Source: an uncultured Acidimicrobiales bacterium
Lineage (GTDB): Bacteria; Actinomycetota; Acidimicrobiia; Acidimicrobiales; CATQHL01
Assembly: GCA_958295925.1 (NCBI GenBank)
Contig: CATQHL010000001.1
Coordinates: forward strand, 819,931 to 883,930
Direction of reading: 5' to 3'
DNA length: 64,000 nt
This document shows, one piece after another, positions 25,614-33,663 of the stretch. Within the stretch, counting starts at the first letter, position 1; the number at the start of each line of letters is the position of its first letter. Below the pieces are notes generated by a model, which ran no database searches, was not told the origin of the DNA, and worked only from the letters and a program-made list of their open reading frames with translations. Both the position numbers and the translations under genes were made by a program.

Positions 25614-26702
25614 CTAGTTTCCGATGACCCTGCCGGTCCAGTTAGCGCTCGTGTCGGCCGCGGCGTCGGAAGTGAGAGGAACGTAGCCAACTTCGCCGAC
25701 AGCGGTACTCAGTCCGGCGTCGCTCACGTAGTAGTCCAAGTAGGCCCGCAGGGCAGGGCTGTTCTCCGCCTCTTCTGCGTTCACGTATATGTAGAGCGAG
25801 CGCGACACCGGGTACTCCCCGCTGGCGATCGTGCCAGGGTTGGCCGGCACGCATCCGTCCCCGCCGTCCACATCGAGGAGTCGCACACCTGCGGCGTTGG
25901 CCGCGTAGGCAAAGCCCGTCCAGCCGAAGCCGCCGACGGCGCCCCCGACGCCCTGAATTATCACGTTGTCGTCACCGGACGAGCGGTAGTCCGGTCGGGT
26001 GGTCGCCGCCTGATCGTCGCTGATGGCACCCTCCTCAGCTCGCGCATCGCCGATGTCCTCAAGCACAATCTCGATGAAGCTGTCGTATGTTCCAGACTCA
26101 GCTCCCGGAGCGATAATGACGAGCTCCCCGGAAGGGAAGGAAGTGCTCGATCCCAGATCGCCGGCCAACGCCGCGGCGTCTTCCCAGGTTTCGAAGCCGG
26201 AGGACTCCGGGCCGACGATGCTGTAGAGATCCTCGAAGTTGAGACACTCCACTTCGTTGGCTTCGTTGGTCATTACGGCGATGCCGTCTATGCCCACCCG
26301 CAGCTCGATCCAGCTGATGCCCGCCTCGGCACAGTCGGCTTTCTCCTTGTTTTTGATCGTGCGCGAAGCACCGGAGATGTCGGTCTCCCCTGCACAGAAA
26401 AGCTTGAAACCGTCACCTGTCCCTGGACCGTCAACGGTTACTTCAACCCCCGGTTCCTCTGCCGAGAACAACTCTGCGACCCGCACCGAGATCGGCTCGA
26501 CGGTGGATGAACCTGAAATAGTGACCGTGCCCGAAAGATTCGCTGGTGACGGCGGGGCTGAGCCTTCAGCGGATCTCGACGCCGCCTGCGTGGTGGTGGG
26601 CATAAGCGCAGAGCCGATTGAGTCGTCGTTGCCGCTGCAGGAAACCGCCGCAACTAAGGCAACTGCGATCACCGCGGCAACAAACTTCCATGTAGTTCGC
26701 AT
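25614..26702 (-). CDS. pstS: Phosphate-binding lipoprotein PstS
   Basis: A 362-residue periplasmic-type binding protein. The signal peptide (residues 1-21) ends in a lipobox whose lipidated cysteine is Cys22, so it should be anchored outside the membrane. The phosphate site is suggested by SGSSTVEPIS (about 63-72) and PGAESGTYDSF. It captures phosphate and delivers it to PstC/PstA. It is first in the phosphate operon, and PHO-box-like repeats lie about 75-105 bases upstream of its start. Length is normal. Confidence 0.93.
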   Translation of the reverse strand: MRTTWKFVAAVIAVALVAAVSCSGNDDSIGSALMPTTTQAASRSAEGSAPPSPANLSGTVTISGSSTVEPISVRVAELFSAEEPGVEVTVDGPGTGDGFKLFCAGETDISGASRTIKNKEKADCAEAGISWIELRVGIDGIAVMTNEANEVECLNFEDLYSIVGPESSGFETWEDAAALAGDLGSSTSFPSGELVIIAPGAESGTYDSFIEIVLEDIGDARAEEGAISDDQAATTRPDYRSSGDDNVIIQGVGGAVGGFGWTGFAYAANAAGVRLLDVDGGDGCVPANPGTIASGEYPVSRSLYIYVNAEEAENSPALRAYLDYYVSDAGLSTAVGEVGYVPLTSDAAADTSANWTGRVIGN

Positions 26703-26775
26703 TTACTCTCATTTCTCCATTTTGGCTGCCAACTTCACCTGGCAAGCTACCCAGGGAGATTTGAGGGGGTTTCGT

Positions 26776-26808
26776 CAAGAGTGAACTAAAGGTGACAACT
26801 TTGTAACG
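26776..26808 (-). promoter_or_regulatory. PHO-box-like direct repeats upstream of pstS
   Basis: Reading toward pstS, three 11-base units follow one another: CGTTACAAAGT, TGTCACCTTTA and GTTCACTCTTG. Units two and three approach the GTTCACC repeat bound by PhoP/RegX3-type regulators in other Actinobacteria; unit one is weak. Position and neighbouring regulator support a phosphate-control site; the identification is inference. Confidence 0.55.
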
Positions 26809-26927
26809 ATTTGGGACGCACTCCTACGCGGCTTACGGAAATCCGCAGCCTCGCTTGGAGTAGTTCAGAAGCGTGAAAGAAGCAAGGCGGGGCTTTGGCT
26901 GACGCCTGTCGACAACTGCGGGAAGGC

Positions 26928-27275
26928 TCAGCGACGGGTTTGGTCCTGGTACTGACGGGTTTGGTCCTGGTGCTCCTGCAATTCCTCGGGGCTGTAGCCA
27001 AGGTCCCAGTCCAGTATCAGGCAGTTTCGCTCTGCATCGCGGATGATGCGCTCACAGTTGCGCCTGAACTGGGGATCGTCCCTGGGAAGCAGCAGAAGCC
27101 TGGCTTGCGCCCTCAGCTTGAAGTCCTCGATGAACTGTGCGTCACCAAAATCCGAGTGGTATTCCCAGTGGGGAGCCACCGGGCCGGTGAAAATGATCTT
27201 CACGTGGCCCACCATTGGGCGGCTTTCTGGTTCGTCGTTGCTTTCTTCGGTGCTTAAGGGGGGCACGGATGACAC
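26928..27275 (-). CDS. Hypothetical small protein
   Basis: A 115-residue soluble protein I do not recognise. The central region (about 20-95) reads as a compact alpha/beta fold with a strand VGHVKIIFTGPVAPHWEYH and a helix ending in LLLPRDDPQFRRNCERII. The GTG start at 27275 has CGAGGAG about ten bases upstream. The C-terminus contains a duplicated seven-residue unit (QDQTRQY then QDQTR), from a DNA repeat. It is downstream of tatA, 74 bases away. A competing plus-strand frame has no such fold-like composition. Confidence 0.55.
   Translation of the reverse strand: MSSVPPLSTEESNDEPESRPMVGHVKIIFTGPVAPHWEYHSDFGDAQFIEDFKLRAQARLLLLPRDDPQFRRNCERIIRDAERNCLILDWDLGYSPEELQEHQDQTRQYQDQTRR
26933..26974. 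repeat. Tandem 21-base repeat, two copies
   Basis: Two adjacent 21-base units (26933-26953 and 26954-26974) differ at only one position. They begin with GACGGGTTTGGTCCTGGT. The repeat lies in the last codons of the hypothetical gene and doubles its C-terminal heptad. It looks like slipped-strand duplication. Confidence 0.85.
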
Positions 27276-27349
27276 TGAACTTCTGCTCCTCGACGTCAGG
27301 GGCTGGTTACCGGGATGGTGAATCTCACAGAGAAGGGCGAAGCGGAAAG

Positions 27350-27589
27350 CTAGGAGAACGTGGATTCTTTCTTCTTTTCAGACCGCTCCGCCTTCTTTTC
27401 AGATTCCTCCGAGTTCTCGCCCCCGCTGTCGGCGGTTGTCTCGTCGGTGCTCTTGCGGAACTCGCGCTGGGCCTGTCCCAGCGACCGGGCAAGCTTGGGG
27501 AGTTTCGCCCCGCCGAAAAGGAGCAGCAGGATAACGAGGATTATTATCAACTCAGTGGTGCTGATGAACGCTACGGGCATGCCAGGCAT
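27350..27589 (-). CDS. tatA: Twin-arginine translocase subunit TatA/E
   Basis: A short Tat pore component. The N-terminal helix (ELIIILVILLLLFG) is followed by the hinge and amphipathic helix GGAKLPKLARSLGQAQREFRKS, the hallmark of TatA/TatE. The tail is highly charged with Glu/Lys/Ser repeats. TatA forms the variable channel for folded proteins. Two ATGs are possible (27589 and 27580), and TTG and GTG codons precede them; the ribosome-binding site is weak for all. The gene follows whiB directly and precedes the hypothetical gene. tatC is not in the window. Confidence 0.88.
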   Translation of the reverse strand: MPGMPVAFISTTELIIILVILLLLFGGAKLPKLARSLGQAQREFRKSTDETTADSGGENSEESEKKAERSEKKKESTFS

Positions 27590-27605
27590 TCTACCAGCCA
27601 CCAAC

Positions 27606-27887
27606 TCAGCCGGTGATCTGCCCCTCCTGCAAGGCGACGCGCTCCCTGCGCACGACCCTGCGTTCCCGTTCGCTCAGACCTCCCCAGATACCGTGCTTCT
27701 CCTTGTGTTCGAGGGCGTACTCCAGGCAGTCCAGTTTCACGACGCAGGCCCCGCAGACCCGCTTGGCGTCCCGGGTGGAGGCACCCCTCTCCGGAAAGAA
27801 GAGGTCGGGGTCGAGCCCCCTGCAGTTCGCCATCTCCTGCCAACGGGAGTCGAGATTTGCTAGTTGGGTCTGGTCTTGAATCAGCAC
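27606..27887 (-). CDS. WhiB-family iron-sulfur transcription factor
   Basis: A 93-residue WhiB-like protein. Four cysteines for a [4Fe-4S] cluster are visible: Cys22 (NCRG) and the CGACVVKLDC block (Cys45, Cys48, Cys54). The GIWGGLSERERR turn and basic C-terminus that bind DNA and sigma factor follow. The GTG start has AGGAGG eight bases upstream. It resembles the WhiB/WhiB2 type (FFPERGASTRDAK), but I cannot assign a numbered orthologue. The gene faces sdhC across an AT-rich palindromic region. WhiB proteins occur only in Actinobacteria and their phages, which supports the host assignment. Confidence 0.93.
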   Translation of the reverse strand: MLIQDQTQLANLDSRWQEMANCRGLDPDLFFPERGASTRDAKRVCGACVVKLDCLEYALEHKEKHGIWGGLSERERRVVRRERVALQEGQITG

Positions 27888-27969
27888 TTCCGAGTCCTCC
27901 TGCTCAATCCACTGGAACCGTCAAGCCCAGGGAAAATTGATTTGTTCACGCAGAATCCAATGCCCTGTG

Positions 27970-28002
27970 TGTTACACAATCTGTAATTACATTTGTGTAA
28001 CA
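27970..28002. promoter_or_regulatory. Palindromic operator-like cluster between whiB and sdhC
   Basis: TGTTACACAA (27970-27979) and TTGTGTAACA (27993-28002) form a perfect ten-base inverted repeat. Between them lies the perfect palindrome TGTAATTACA (27982-27991). CATAAT at 28001-28006 is a good -10 candidate for the sdh operon. The region is far richer in A and T than its surroundings. The regulator is unknown; WhiB, CRP-like or TetR-like binding are all guesses. Confidence 0.5.
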
Positions 28003-28084
28003 TAATTCTGCTACTTGCAAGAGCGAAATGCAACAGGCAATTTGAAATTCTCACCAAGCCCCTCACCTAGGCGAAAAGCTCTAT

Positions 28085-28966
28085 GTGCCCTTTTCTGCCG
28101 ATGTAGCCTTTCCCCCGTCCCACAAGTCGCCATCCGCCGAGACCAGATTGACACTTACCGCCCACAAGAAGCCACCTGACTCCAACCGCAGGCGCATCCC
28201 CTTGCCTTGGCCGTTGAGCATCTATCAGTCGGCCGTAGGCAAGAAGTGGGTTATGGCCATCACCGGAATCGCCTTGCTCGGGTTCGTGTTGGCGCACATG
28301 ATCGGCAACCTTCACATCTACGAAGGGCCGATCGAGACCCACGAATACGCCGAGGCTCTGCGCGACCTTGGCGGCGATGTCGTTCCCCGCACCTGGTTGC
28401 TCTGGGCCATGCGCTCAGGTCTCATTTTCGCCTTTGTGCTGCACATCCATTCCGCATTCAGCCTTACGCGCCTCAGCCGGGCGGCGGACGAGCGCTACAG
28501 GGGCGGACGCAACTACATAGCCGCCAACTACGCGTCCCGCACCATGCGTTGGACTGGGCCGATCGTCGGGCTCTTCCTGGTGTACCACCTCGCGGATCTG
28601 ACCTGGGGGCACTTCAACCCCGACTATGTGCGCGGCGATCCCTACCACAACGTGAGCGCCAGCCTCTCGAACCTCCCTGTGGCAATCTGGTACATCGTCG
28701 CAAACGTCGCCCTGGCGGTTCACATCTACCACGGGGCCTGGAGCATCTTCCAGAGCCTGGGTATCAACAGCCCCCGATTCAACCGCCTGAGACGTGGATT
28801 CGCAGGGCTCTTCTCAGCGGTAATCCTGGTAGGCAACCTCAGCTTCCCTGTCTTGACGCAGGCAGGCGTCATTGACGACGGAGGCGACTCCCGCGTCGGG
28901 GAGGCAAGTTCCGCCCCAGCAAACCTCGTCAGTCAGACTGCACTGGCCGAACAACCGGTCGAATGA
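28085..28966 (+). CDS. sdhC: Succinate dehydrogenase cytochrome b subunit (b558 type)
   Basis: A membrane subunit of up to 293 residues with five predicted helices and several histidines suited to heme ligation (for example [38 protein letters not shown]). This single-subunit di-heme anchor is the type B form found in Actinobacteria and Bacteroidetes. The start is uncertain: the GTG at 28085 adds a proline-rich leader of about 45 residues without a strong ribosome-binding site, and a TTG at 28214 is an alternative. Its stop overlaps the sdhA start. It is the first gene of sdhCAB. Confidence 0.9.
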   Translation: MPFSADVAFPPSHKSPSAETRLTLTAHKKPPDSNRRRIPLPWPLSIYQSAVGKKWVMAITGIALLGFVLAHMIGNLHIYEGPIETHEYAEALRDLGGDVVPRTWLLWAMRSGLIFAFVLHIHSAFSLTRLSRAADERYRGGRNYIAANYASRTMRWTGPIVGLFLVYHLADLTWGHFNPDYVRGDPYHNVSASLSNLPVAIWYIVANVALAVHIYHGAWSIFQSLGINSPRFNRLRRGFAGLFSAVILVGNLSFPVLTQAGVIDDGGDSRVGEASSAPANLVSQTALAEQPVE

Positions 28967-30885
28967 TCGGCGAACTCCGCTCGCGCTCCCCCGACGGCCC
29001 CATCGAGGAACGCTGGTCAGAACACAAATTCAACCTTCGTCTGGTCAACCCCGGCAACAGGCGGCGTTTCTCGCTGATAGTGGTGGGAACAGGGCTGGCA
29101 GGCGCAACGGCGGCGGCATCCCTGGGGGAAATGGGTTACAAGGTGTCAGTTTTTACCTACCACGACTCTCCCAGAAGAGCGCACTCCATTGCCGCCCAGG
29201 GAGGTATAAATGCCTCCAAGAACTACAAGAACGACGGGGACAGCACCTTCCGCCTCTTCTACGACACGATCAAGGGAGGCGACTACCGCAGCCGCGAGTC
29301 AAACGTCTACCGCTTGGCCGAGGTCTCCTCCAACATCATTGACCAGTGCGTGGCCGCAGGCGTCCCGTTCGCACGCGAGTACGGCGGAATGCTGGACAAC
29401 CGCTCCTTCGGCGGGGCGCAGGTGTCACGCACCTTCTATGCCCGCGGCCAGACCGGTCAGCAACTCCTGCTGGGCGCCTACTCCGCATTGATGCGCCAAG
29501 TTGCATCCGGAAGCGTGGAGCTGCACACCCGCACGGAAATGCTGGACCTCGTGGTTATCGACGGCAAGGCGGCCGGCATCGTCACCCGAAACCTGCTCAC
29601 GGGCGAGATTCGGGCCTACTCGGCCCACGCCGTCATCCTCGCCACAGGCGGCTACAGCAACGTCTACTTCCTCTCCACCAACGCCAGGATGTGCAACGTC
29701 ACCGCCACTTGGCGTGCTCATCGTCGCGGAGCGCTCTTCGCCAATCCCTGCTTCACCCAGATCCACCCCACGTGCATTCCACCCAGCGAGGACTTCCAGT
29801 CGAAGCTCACATTGATGTCAGAGTCGCTGCGCAACGACGGTCGCATCTGGGTGCCGAGGTCTCACGACGACGAACGTCCCCCCGGGGAAATACCCGAAAT
29901 CGAGCGTGACTACTACCTTGAGACGAAGTACAGGTCTTTCGGCAACCTCGTGCCCCGGGACGTGGCCTCGCGCAACGCCAAGTCGGTGGTGGACGAAGGC
30001 AGGGGCGTAGGGCCTCGGCGCAATGGCGTGTACCTGGACTTCTCCGACGCCATAGCCCGCGACAGCACAGAGGCGGTCAGCGCCAAGTACGGAAATCTCT
30101 TCGACATGTACGAGCGTATTACCGGCGAAGATCCCTACAAGGTCCCCATGCGAATCTATCCAGCAGTCCACTACACAATGGGGGGGCTCTGGGTGGACTA
30201 CAACCTGATGAGCAACCTGCCTGGCCTCTTCGTGCTGGGGGAGGCCAACTTTTCCGACCATGGCGCAAATCGGCTGGGGGCCTCAGCCCTGATGCAGGGT
30301 CTGGCCGACGGCTACTTCGTCATTCCCGCCACAATCAGCGATTACCTGGCTGACCTGTTGGGAACACAGCCGACGCCGCCCACTCATGCGGCCTTCGGCG
30401 AGAGCGTCGCAGAGACCGAAGACCGCACAGCGCGCCTTCTGGCCAACAAAGGCTCCCTGACGGTGGACCACTTCCACCGCGAGCTCGGCAAGATCGTCTG
30501 GGACTGCTGCGGGATGGCGCGCAACGCCGCTGGGCTGAAAAAGGCCCTCTCGGATATCCCCGCCCTGAATGAGGAGTTCCACTCGAACGTGCTGGTGCCC
30601 GGATCTGCCGTGACCCTGAACCAGGCGCTGGAGCGGGCGGGCCGGGTTGCCGACCTCTTTGAGCTGGCCGAACTGATGATGCGAGACGCCTTGGTGCGGG
30701 AGGAGTCCTGCGGAGGGCACTTTCGCGAGGAACACCAGGACGCCGAGGGGGAGGCGCTGCGCGACGACGAGAACTTCTCACACATTGCCGCCTGGGAGTG
30801 GGCAGGCAACAGGAACGCCCCCGTGTTCCACCGCGAGCAGCTGGAATTTGAGACGGTCGCTCCAACCAAGAGGTCTTACAAGTGA
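28963..30885 (+). CDS. sdhA: Succinate dehydrogenase flavoprotein subunit
   Basis: A 640-residue FAD subunit that oxidises succinate to fumarate. The FAD Rossmann motif is [15 protein letters not shown]. The flavin-linking histidine is in [11 protein letters not shown] catalytic-loop arginine and histidine are within [11 protein letters not shown] and [10 protein letters not shown]. The ATG at 28963 overlaps the sdhC stop (ATGA). Length is typical of type B enzymes (longer than the E. coli form). It is coupled to sdhB by a GTGA overlap. Confidence 0.95.
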   Translation: MIGELRSRSPDGPIEERWSEHKFNLRLVNPGNRRRFSLIVVGTGLAGATAAASLGEMGYKVSVFTYHDSPRRAHSIAAQGGINASKNYKNDGDSTFRLFYDTIKGGDYRSRESNVYRLAEVSSNIIDQCVAAGVPFAREYGGMLDNRSFGGAQVSRTFYARGQTGQQLLLGAYSALMRQVASGSVELHTRTEMLDLVVIDGKAAGIVTRNLLTGEIRAYSAHAVILATGGYSNVYFLSTNARMCNVTATWRAHRRGALFANPCFTQIHPTCIPPSEDFQSKLTLMSESLRNDGRIWVPRSHDDERPPGEIPEIERDYYLETKYRSFGNLVPRDVASRNAKSVVDEGRGVGPRRNGVYLDFSDAIARDSTEAVSAKYGNLFDMYERITGEDPYKVPMRIYPAVHYTMGGLWVDYNLMSNLPGLFVLGEANFSDHGANRLGASALMQGLADGYFVIPATISDYLADLLGTQPTPPTHAAFGESVAETEDRTARLLANKGSLTVDHFHRELGKIVWDCCGMARNAAGLKKALSDIPALNEEFHSNVLVPGSAVTLNQALERAGRVADLFELAELMMRDALVREESCGGHFREEHQDAEGEALRDDENFSHIAAWEWAGNRNAPVFHREQLEFETVAPTKRSYK

Positions 30886-31664
30886 GCGCCGGGGCGGAGC
30901 CCTTGAGCCTGAGGCTGAAGGTGTGGCGTCAGGACGATGAAGGAAGCGACGGCCGCTTCGAGAAGTACGACCTCGCCGGAATCAGCGCCGACGCCTCGTT
31001 CCTTGAAATGCTCGACTTGCTGAACGAGCGGCTCACGCTCGAAGGCAAGGAGCCCGTGGCGTTCGAGTCGGATTGCAGGGAGGGAATCTGCGGAACCTGC
31101 GGTCTGATGATCAACGGACGCGCTCACGGCCCGCAGCAGGGAACGGCCACCTGCCAGCTGCACATGCGGCAGTTCTCCGACAGCGCAGAGATCACGGTGG
31201 AACCTTGGAGAGCCGCCGCGTTCCCCGTGATAAGAGACCTTGTGGTAGACCGCTCAGCGTTCGATGAAATCATCACCGCAGGCGGTTACATCTCGATAAA
31301 CACCGGTGCCGCCCCTGACGCCAACCTGACTCCGATTCCCAAAGAGGCAGCCGAGGCATCGTTTGACGCGGCGGCCTGCATCGGCTGCGGCGCGTGCGTG
31401 GCAGCGTGCCCAAACAGCGCCGCGCAACTCTTCACCTCAGCCAAGCTTCAGCACCTAAACCTGCTTCCGCAAGGACAGGCAGAGCGCTGGGCGCGCACAG
31501 AGGCCATGGTGGAGAAGATGGAGGAGTACTTCGGCAGCTGCACAAACCACGGGGAGTGCTCCGTGGCATGTCCGAAGGATATTTCAATCGACTTCATTGC
31601 CTGGACGAACAGGGATTACATAAAAGCCAAGTTCAATAACCGCAAACTGCTCGGAGGGCGCTGA
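30882..31664 (+). CDS. sdhB: Succinate dehydrogenase iron-sulfur subunit
   Basis: A 260-residue electron-transfer subunit. The [2Fe-2S] cysteines are in [10 protein letters not shown] with a fourth further on (TATC). The [4Fe-4S] and [3Fe-4S] ligands are in [13 protein letters not shown] and [13 protein letters not shown]. It passes electrons from SdhA to the heme subunit and quinone. The GTG start overlaps the sdhA stop. An Arg/Lys-rich C-terminus is normal. A DUF368 gene follows 20 bases downstream. Confidence 0.95.
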   Translation: MSAGAEPLSLRLKVWRQDDEGSDGRFEKYDLAGISADASFLEMLDLLNERLTLEGKEPVAFESDCREGICGTCGLMINGRAHGPQQGTATCQLHMRQFSDSAEITVEPWRAAAFPVIRDLVVDRSAFDEIITAGGYISINTGAAPDANLTPIPKEAAEASFDAAACIGCGACVAACPNSAAQLFTSAKLQHLNLLPQGQAERWARTEAMVEKMEEYFGSCTNHGECSVACPKDISIDFIAWTNRDYIKAKFNNRKLLGGR

Positions 31665-31684
31665 GGCGGCCGTCCGCTGCTCCC

Positions 31685-32659
31685 TTGAATCTCGCCTCCC
31701 CCGCCAAGCGCCGAAGCCTGCTCTATGCCTACTACGGCATTTGCGGGTTCTGCATGGGCGCAGCAGACCTGGTACCGGGAGTCTCCGGCAGCACCGTGGC
31801 GCTGCTCTATGGGCTCTACGAGCGCTTCCTGGGAGAGTTAAAAAAACTGGCCGACGCCTTCAGGTCGCTGCTGGCAGGACGATGGAAAGGAATCCCTGAA
31901 AAACTCAAGAAGCTGGACTGGGGGTTTCTGCTCACGCTCCTGGGAGGAGCGGCGGTGGCGATCGGCGCGCTTGCCCGGGTCATGAACTGGCTGCTGGAAA
32001 ACCGCCCGTTCGATCTGGCTGGGACGTTCTTTGGCCTTGTCTGCGCCGGGGTGCTGGTCGCAGCGCTCTCGCTAGGGCGATGGAAGGCGCTGCATGCGGT
32101 GCTCTGCGCCGTGACTGCTGTCGCGAGCGGGTGGCTGTTCGGGCTGAGCGCGGGACCTGTTGCGGACCCTCCTTTGATTGCCTACTTCCTCGTGGGGGCC
32201 CTGGCGGTGTGCGCCATGATCCTGCCCGGCGTTTCAGGATCGTTCGTAATGCTGATGCTGGGAATGTACGGCGCCGTGATCAGGGCGCTCGACGTACTTG
32301 ACTGGGGCACCCTGGCTGTCCTCGGCTCCGGAATCGTGCTGGGGGCCGCAGTATTCTCCCCGCTTCTGGCAACCCTGCTAAAACGCCGGCACGCCCCCCT
32401 CATGGCGGTGATGATCGGGCTGATGCTTGGCACCCTGCGCATTCTCTGGCCCTGGCCCGGAGGCGTAGGGATAATCTCAGCCGACTCCTCGAGAGCAACC
32501 GACGGCACCGGATTCGCCTGGCCTGGGCTCAGCGAGGCCGTCTGGCCCACCATATGGGGGCTTCTAGCGTTTATATTGGCAACTGCTGCCGGGACACTCG
32601 GCAGACGCCTTTCTCAGTCAACCCGGAATGCGACGCTGGAAACCGCCAAGACACTATAA
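31685..32659 (+). CDS. DUF368 polyprenyl-phosphate transporter (PopT-like)
   Basis: A 324-residue integral membrane protein of the DUF368 family, with about eight helices. Two internally similar blocks carry the family motif GVSGS (residues about 32-36, LVPGVSGSTVAL, and again ILPGVSGSFVML), typical of inverted-repeat transporters. Members of DUF368 (PopT) have been shown to recycle undecaprenyl phosphate across the membrane for cell-wall synthesis. The start is a TTG/ATG choice near 31685. It follows sdhB and precedes sod. Confidence 0.88.
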   Translation: MNLASPAKRRSLLYAYYGICGFCMGAADLVPGVSGSTVALLYGLYERFLGELKKLADAFRSLLAGRWKGIPEKLKKLDWGFLLTLLGGAAVAIGALARVMNWLLENRPFDLAGTFFGLVCAGVLVAALSLGRWKALHAVLCAVTAVASGWLFGLSAGPVADPPLIAYFLVGALAVCAMILPGVSGSFVMLMLGMYGAVIRALDVLDWGTLAVLGSGIVLGAAVFSPLLATLLKRRHAPLMAVMIGLMLGTLRILWPWPGGVGIISADSSRATDGTGFAWPGLSEAVWPTIWGLLAFILATAAGTLGRRLSQSTRNATLETAKTL

Positions 32660-32691
32660 ACATGACTATTGAACAAACATGACTATTGAAC
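32658..32691. repeat. 17-base tandem duplication over the sod start codon
   Basis: AAACATGACTATTGAAC occurs twice in tandem (32658-32674 and 32675-32691). Each copy has an ATG. The upstream ATG (32662) opens a six-codon frame, MTIEQT, whose TGA (32680-32682) overlaps the real start at 32679. A TATAAA hexamer (32655-32660) could be a -10 box whose transcript would start between the two ATGs. No Shine-Dalgarno is visible. Confidence 0.9.
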
Positions 32692-33269
32692 TTCCCCCTT
32701 TGCCTTACCCAGCGAACGCGCTGGCCCCCCATATCAGCATTGACACTGTCAACCTGCATTACAACAAGCACCACGCAGGGTACGTGGCCAATGTAAACAG
32801 ACTGCTGAATGTCGGCGGGGAGAAAAGTCCCCCCTTGGAGAGCCTGATTCTGAAAGCCGACGGCGCCTTGTTCAACAACGCCGCGCAGGTCTGGAACCAC
32901 ACCTTCTACTGGAAGAGCACCCACCCGGAAGGCGGAGGCGATCCCGACGGGTATCTGGCCGAGGCGCTGAGCCGCAGCTTCGGCGGCGTCGACGAGTTCC
33001 GTGAGCAGTTCGCCTCAGCGGCCTGCGAGCACTTCGGCTCCGGCTGGACTTGGCTGGCCCAAGGCTCAGGCGGGCTGGAGATTATCACCACCCCCAACGC
33101 GGGCATCCCGCAGAAAACGGGAAAGACCCCACTGCTGACCCTCGACGTTTGGGAACACGCCTACTACCTCGACTATCGCAACGCCCGGCCTGCCTACGTA
33201 AATGCCTGGCTGGAGCATCTGATCAACTGGGAACTGCCATCCTCACTTCTTAGGTCCTCAGGCGGGTAG
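32679..33269 (+). CDS. sodB: Superoxide dismutase, Fe type
   Basis: A 196-residue dismutase that converts superoxide to peroxide and oxygen. Metal ligands are His27, His74, Asp156 and His160 (LHYNKHH, VWNHTFYW, DVWEHAYY). Gln70 in AAQVWNH is the arrangement of iron enzymes rather than manganese ones. Length is normal. The start region carries a tandem duplication, so the initiating ATG could be misassigned by simple gene finders; the protein from 32679 begins MTIELPPLPYP, as is typical. The SCP2-like gene follows one base after its stop. Confidence 0.95.
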   Translation: MTIELPPLPYPANALAPHISIDTVNLHYNKHHAGYVANVNRLLNVGGEKSPPLESLILKADGALFNNAAQVWNHTFYWKSTHPEGGGDPDGYLAEALSRSFGGVDEFREQFASAACEHFGSGWTWLAQGSGGLEIITTPNAGIPQKTGKTPLLTLDVWEHAYYLDYRNARPAYVNAWLEHLINWELPSSLLRSSGG

Positions 33270-33270
33270 C

Positions 33271-33663
33271 GTGCCCCGCTTTCTGAGCAGGGAGTGGATT
33301 GAACACCTGAACGCGTCCCTTTCTTCGATGACGATCGATGAGGGGGAGCCTCAGCCGCTGGTAATTCAGCACCTCATCGATCATCCAGACGGCACCCAAA
33401 TCGCATTTCGGGTCTATACAGGCCCCCAGGGCTCAGCCGCCCTCGAAGGCTTCGACCCGAACGCCTCCATCATCTACCGGCTCAGCTACGAAGTCGCCAA
33501 GGGAATCGCCGATGGGGAGCGCGACGCTCACGAGGAGTTCTTGTTGAATCGGCTGACCTTCTCAGGCGACCCTTCCTCGCTGCTGACTCACAAGGCAACC
33601 CTCAAGAAGATGCAGGATTGCATCAGCAGAACTGCGCGTGCTGCTGAAGGAGGCAATCCCTAG
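33271..33663 (+). CDS. SCP2-like sterol/lipid-carrier-domain protein
   Basis: A 130-residue protein resembling the sterol carrier protein 2 fold: a short N-terminal helix, beta strands around QIAFRVYTG and SIIYRLSYE, then the helix-loop ADGERDAHEEFLLNRLTFSGD that is typical of SCP2 (a Gly/Asp-containing kinase-like loop is absent). Similarity is modest, so this is a tentative family call. The GTG start is one base after the sod stop, so it is probably cotranscribed. It overlaps the convergent gmd gene by four bases. Confidence 0.55.
   Translation: MPRFLSREWIEHLNASLSSMTIDEGEPQPLVIQHLIDHPDGTQIAFRVYTGPQGSAALEGFDPNASIIYRLSYEVAKGIADGERDAHEEFLLNRLTFSGDPSSLLTHKATLKKMQDCISRTARAAEGGNP

Noticed and set aside
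24540-26510. A 656-codon open frame on the plus strand across pstC and pstS.
   Set aside because: It lies opposite two clear, conserved genes and its translation is low-complexity, Arg/Gly/Asp-rich text typical of high-GC shadow frames.
27970-28002. A CRP/GlxR site (TGTGA-N6-TCACA).
   Set aside because: The repeat cores TGTTACACAA and TTGTGTAACA differ from that consensus and the spacing is too long.
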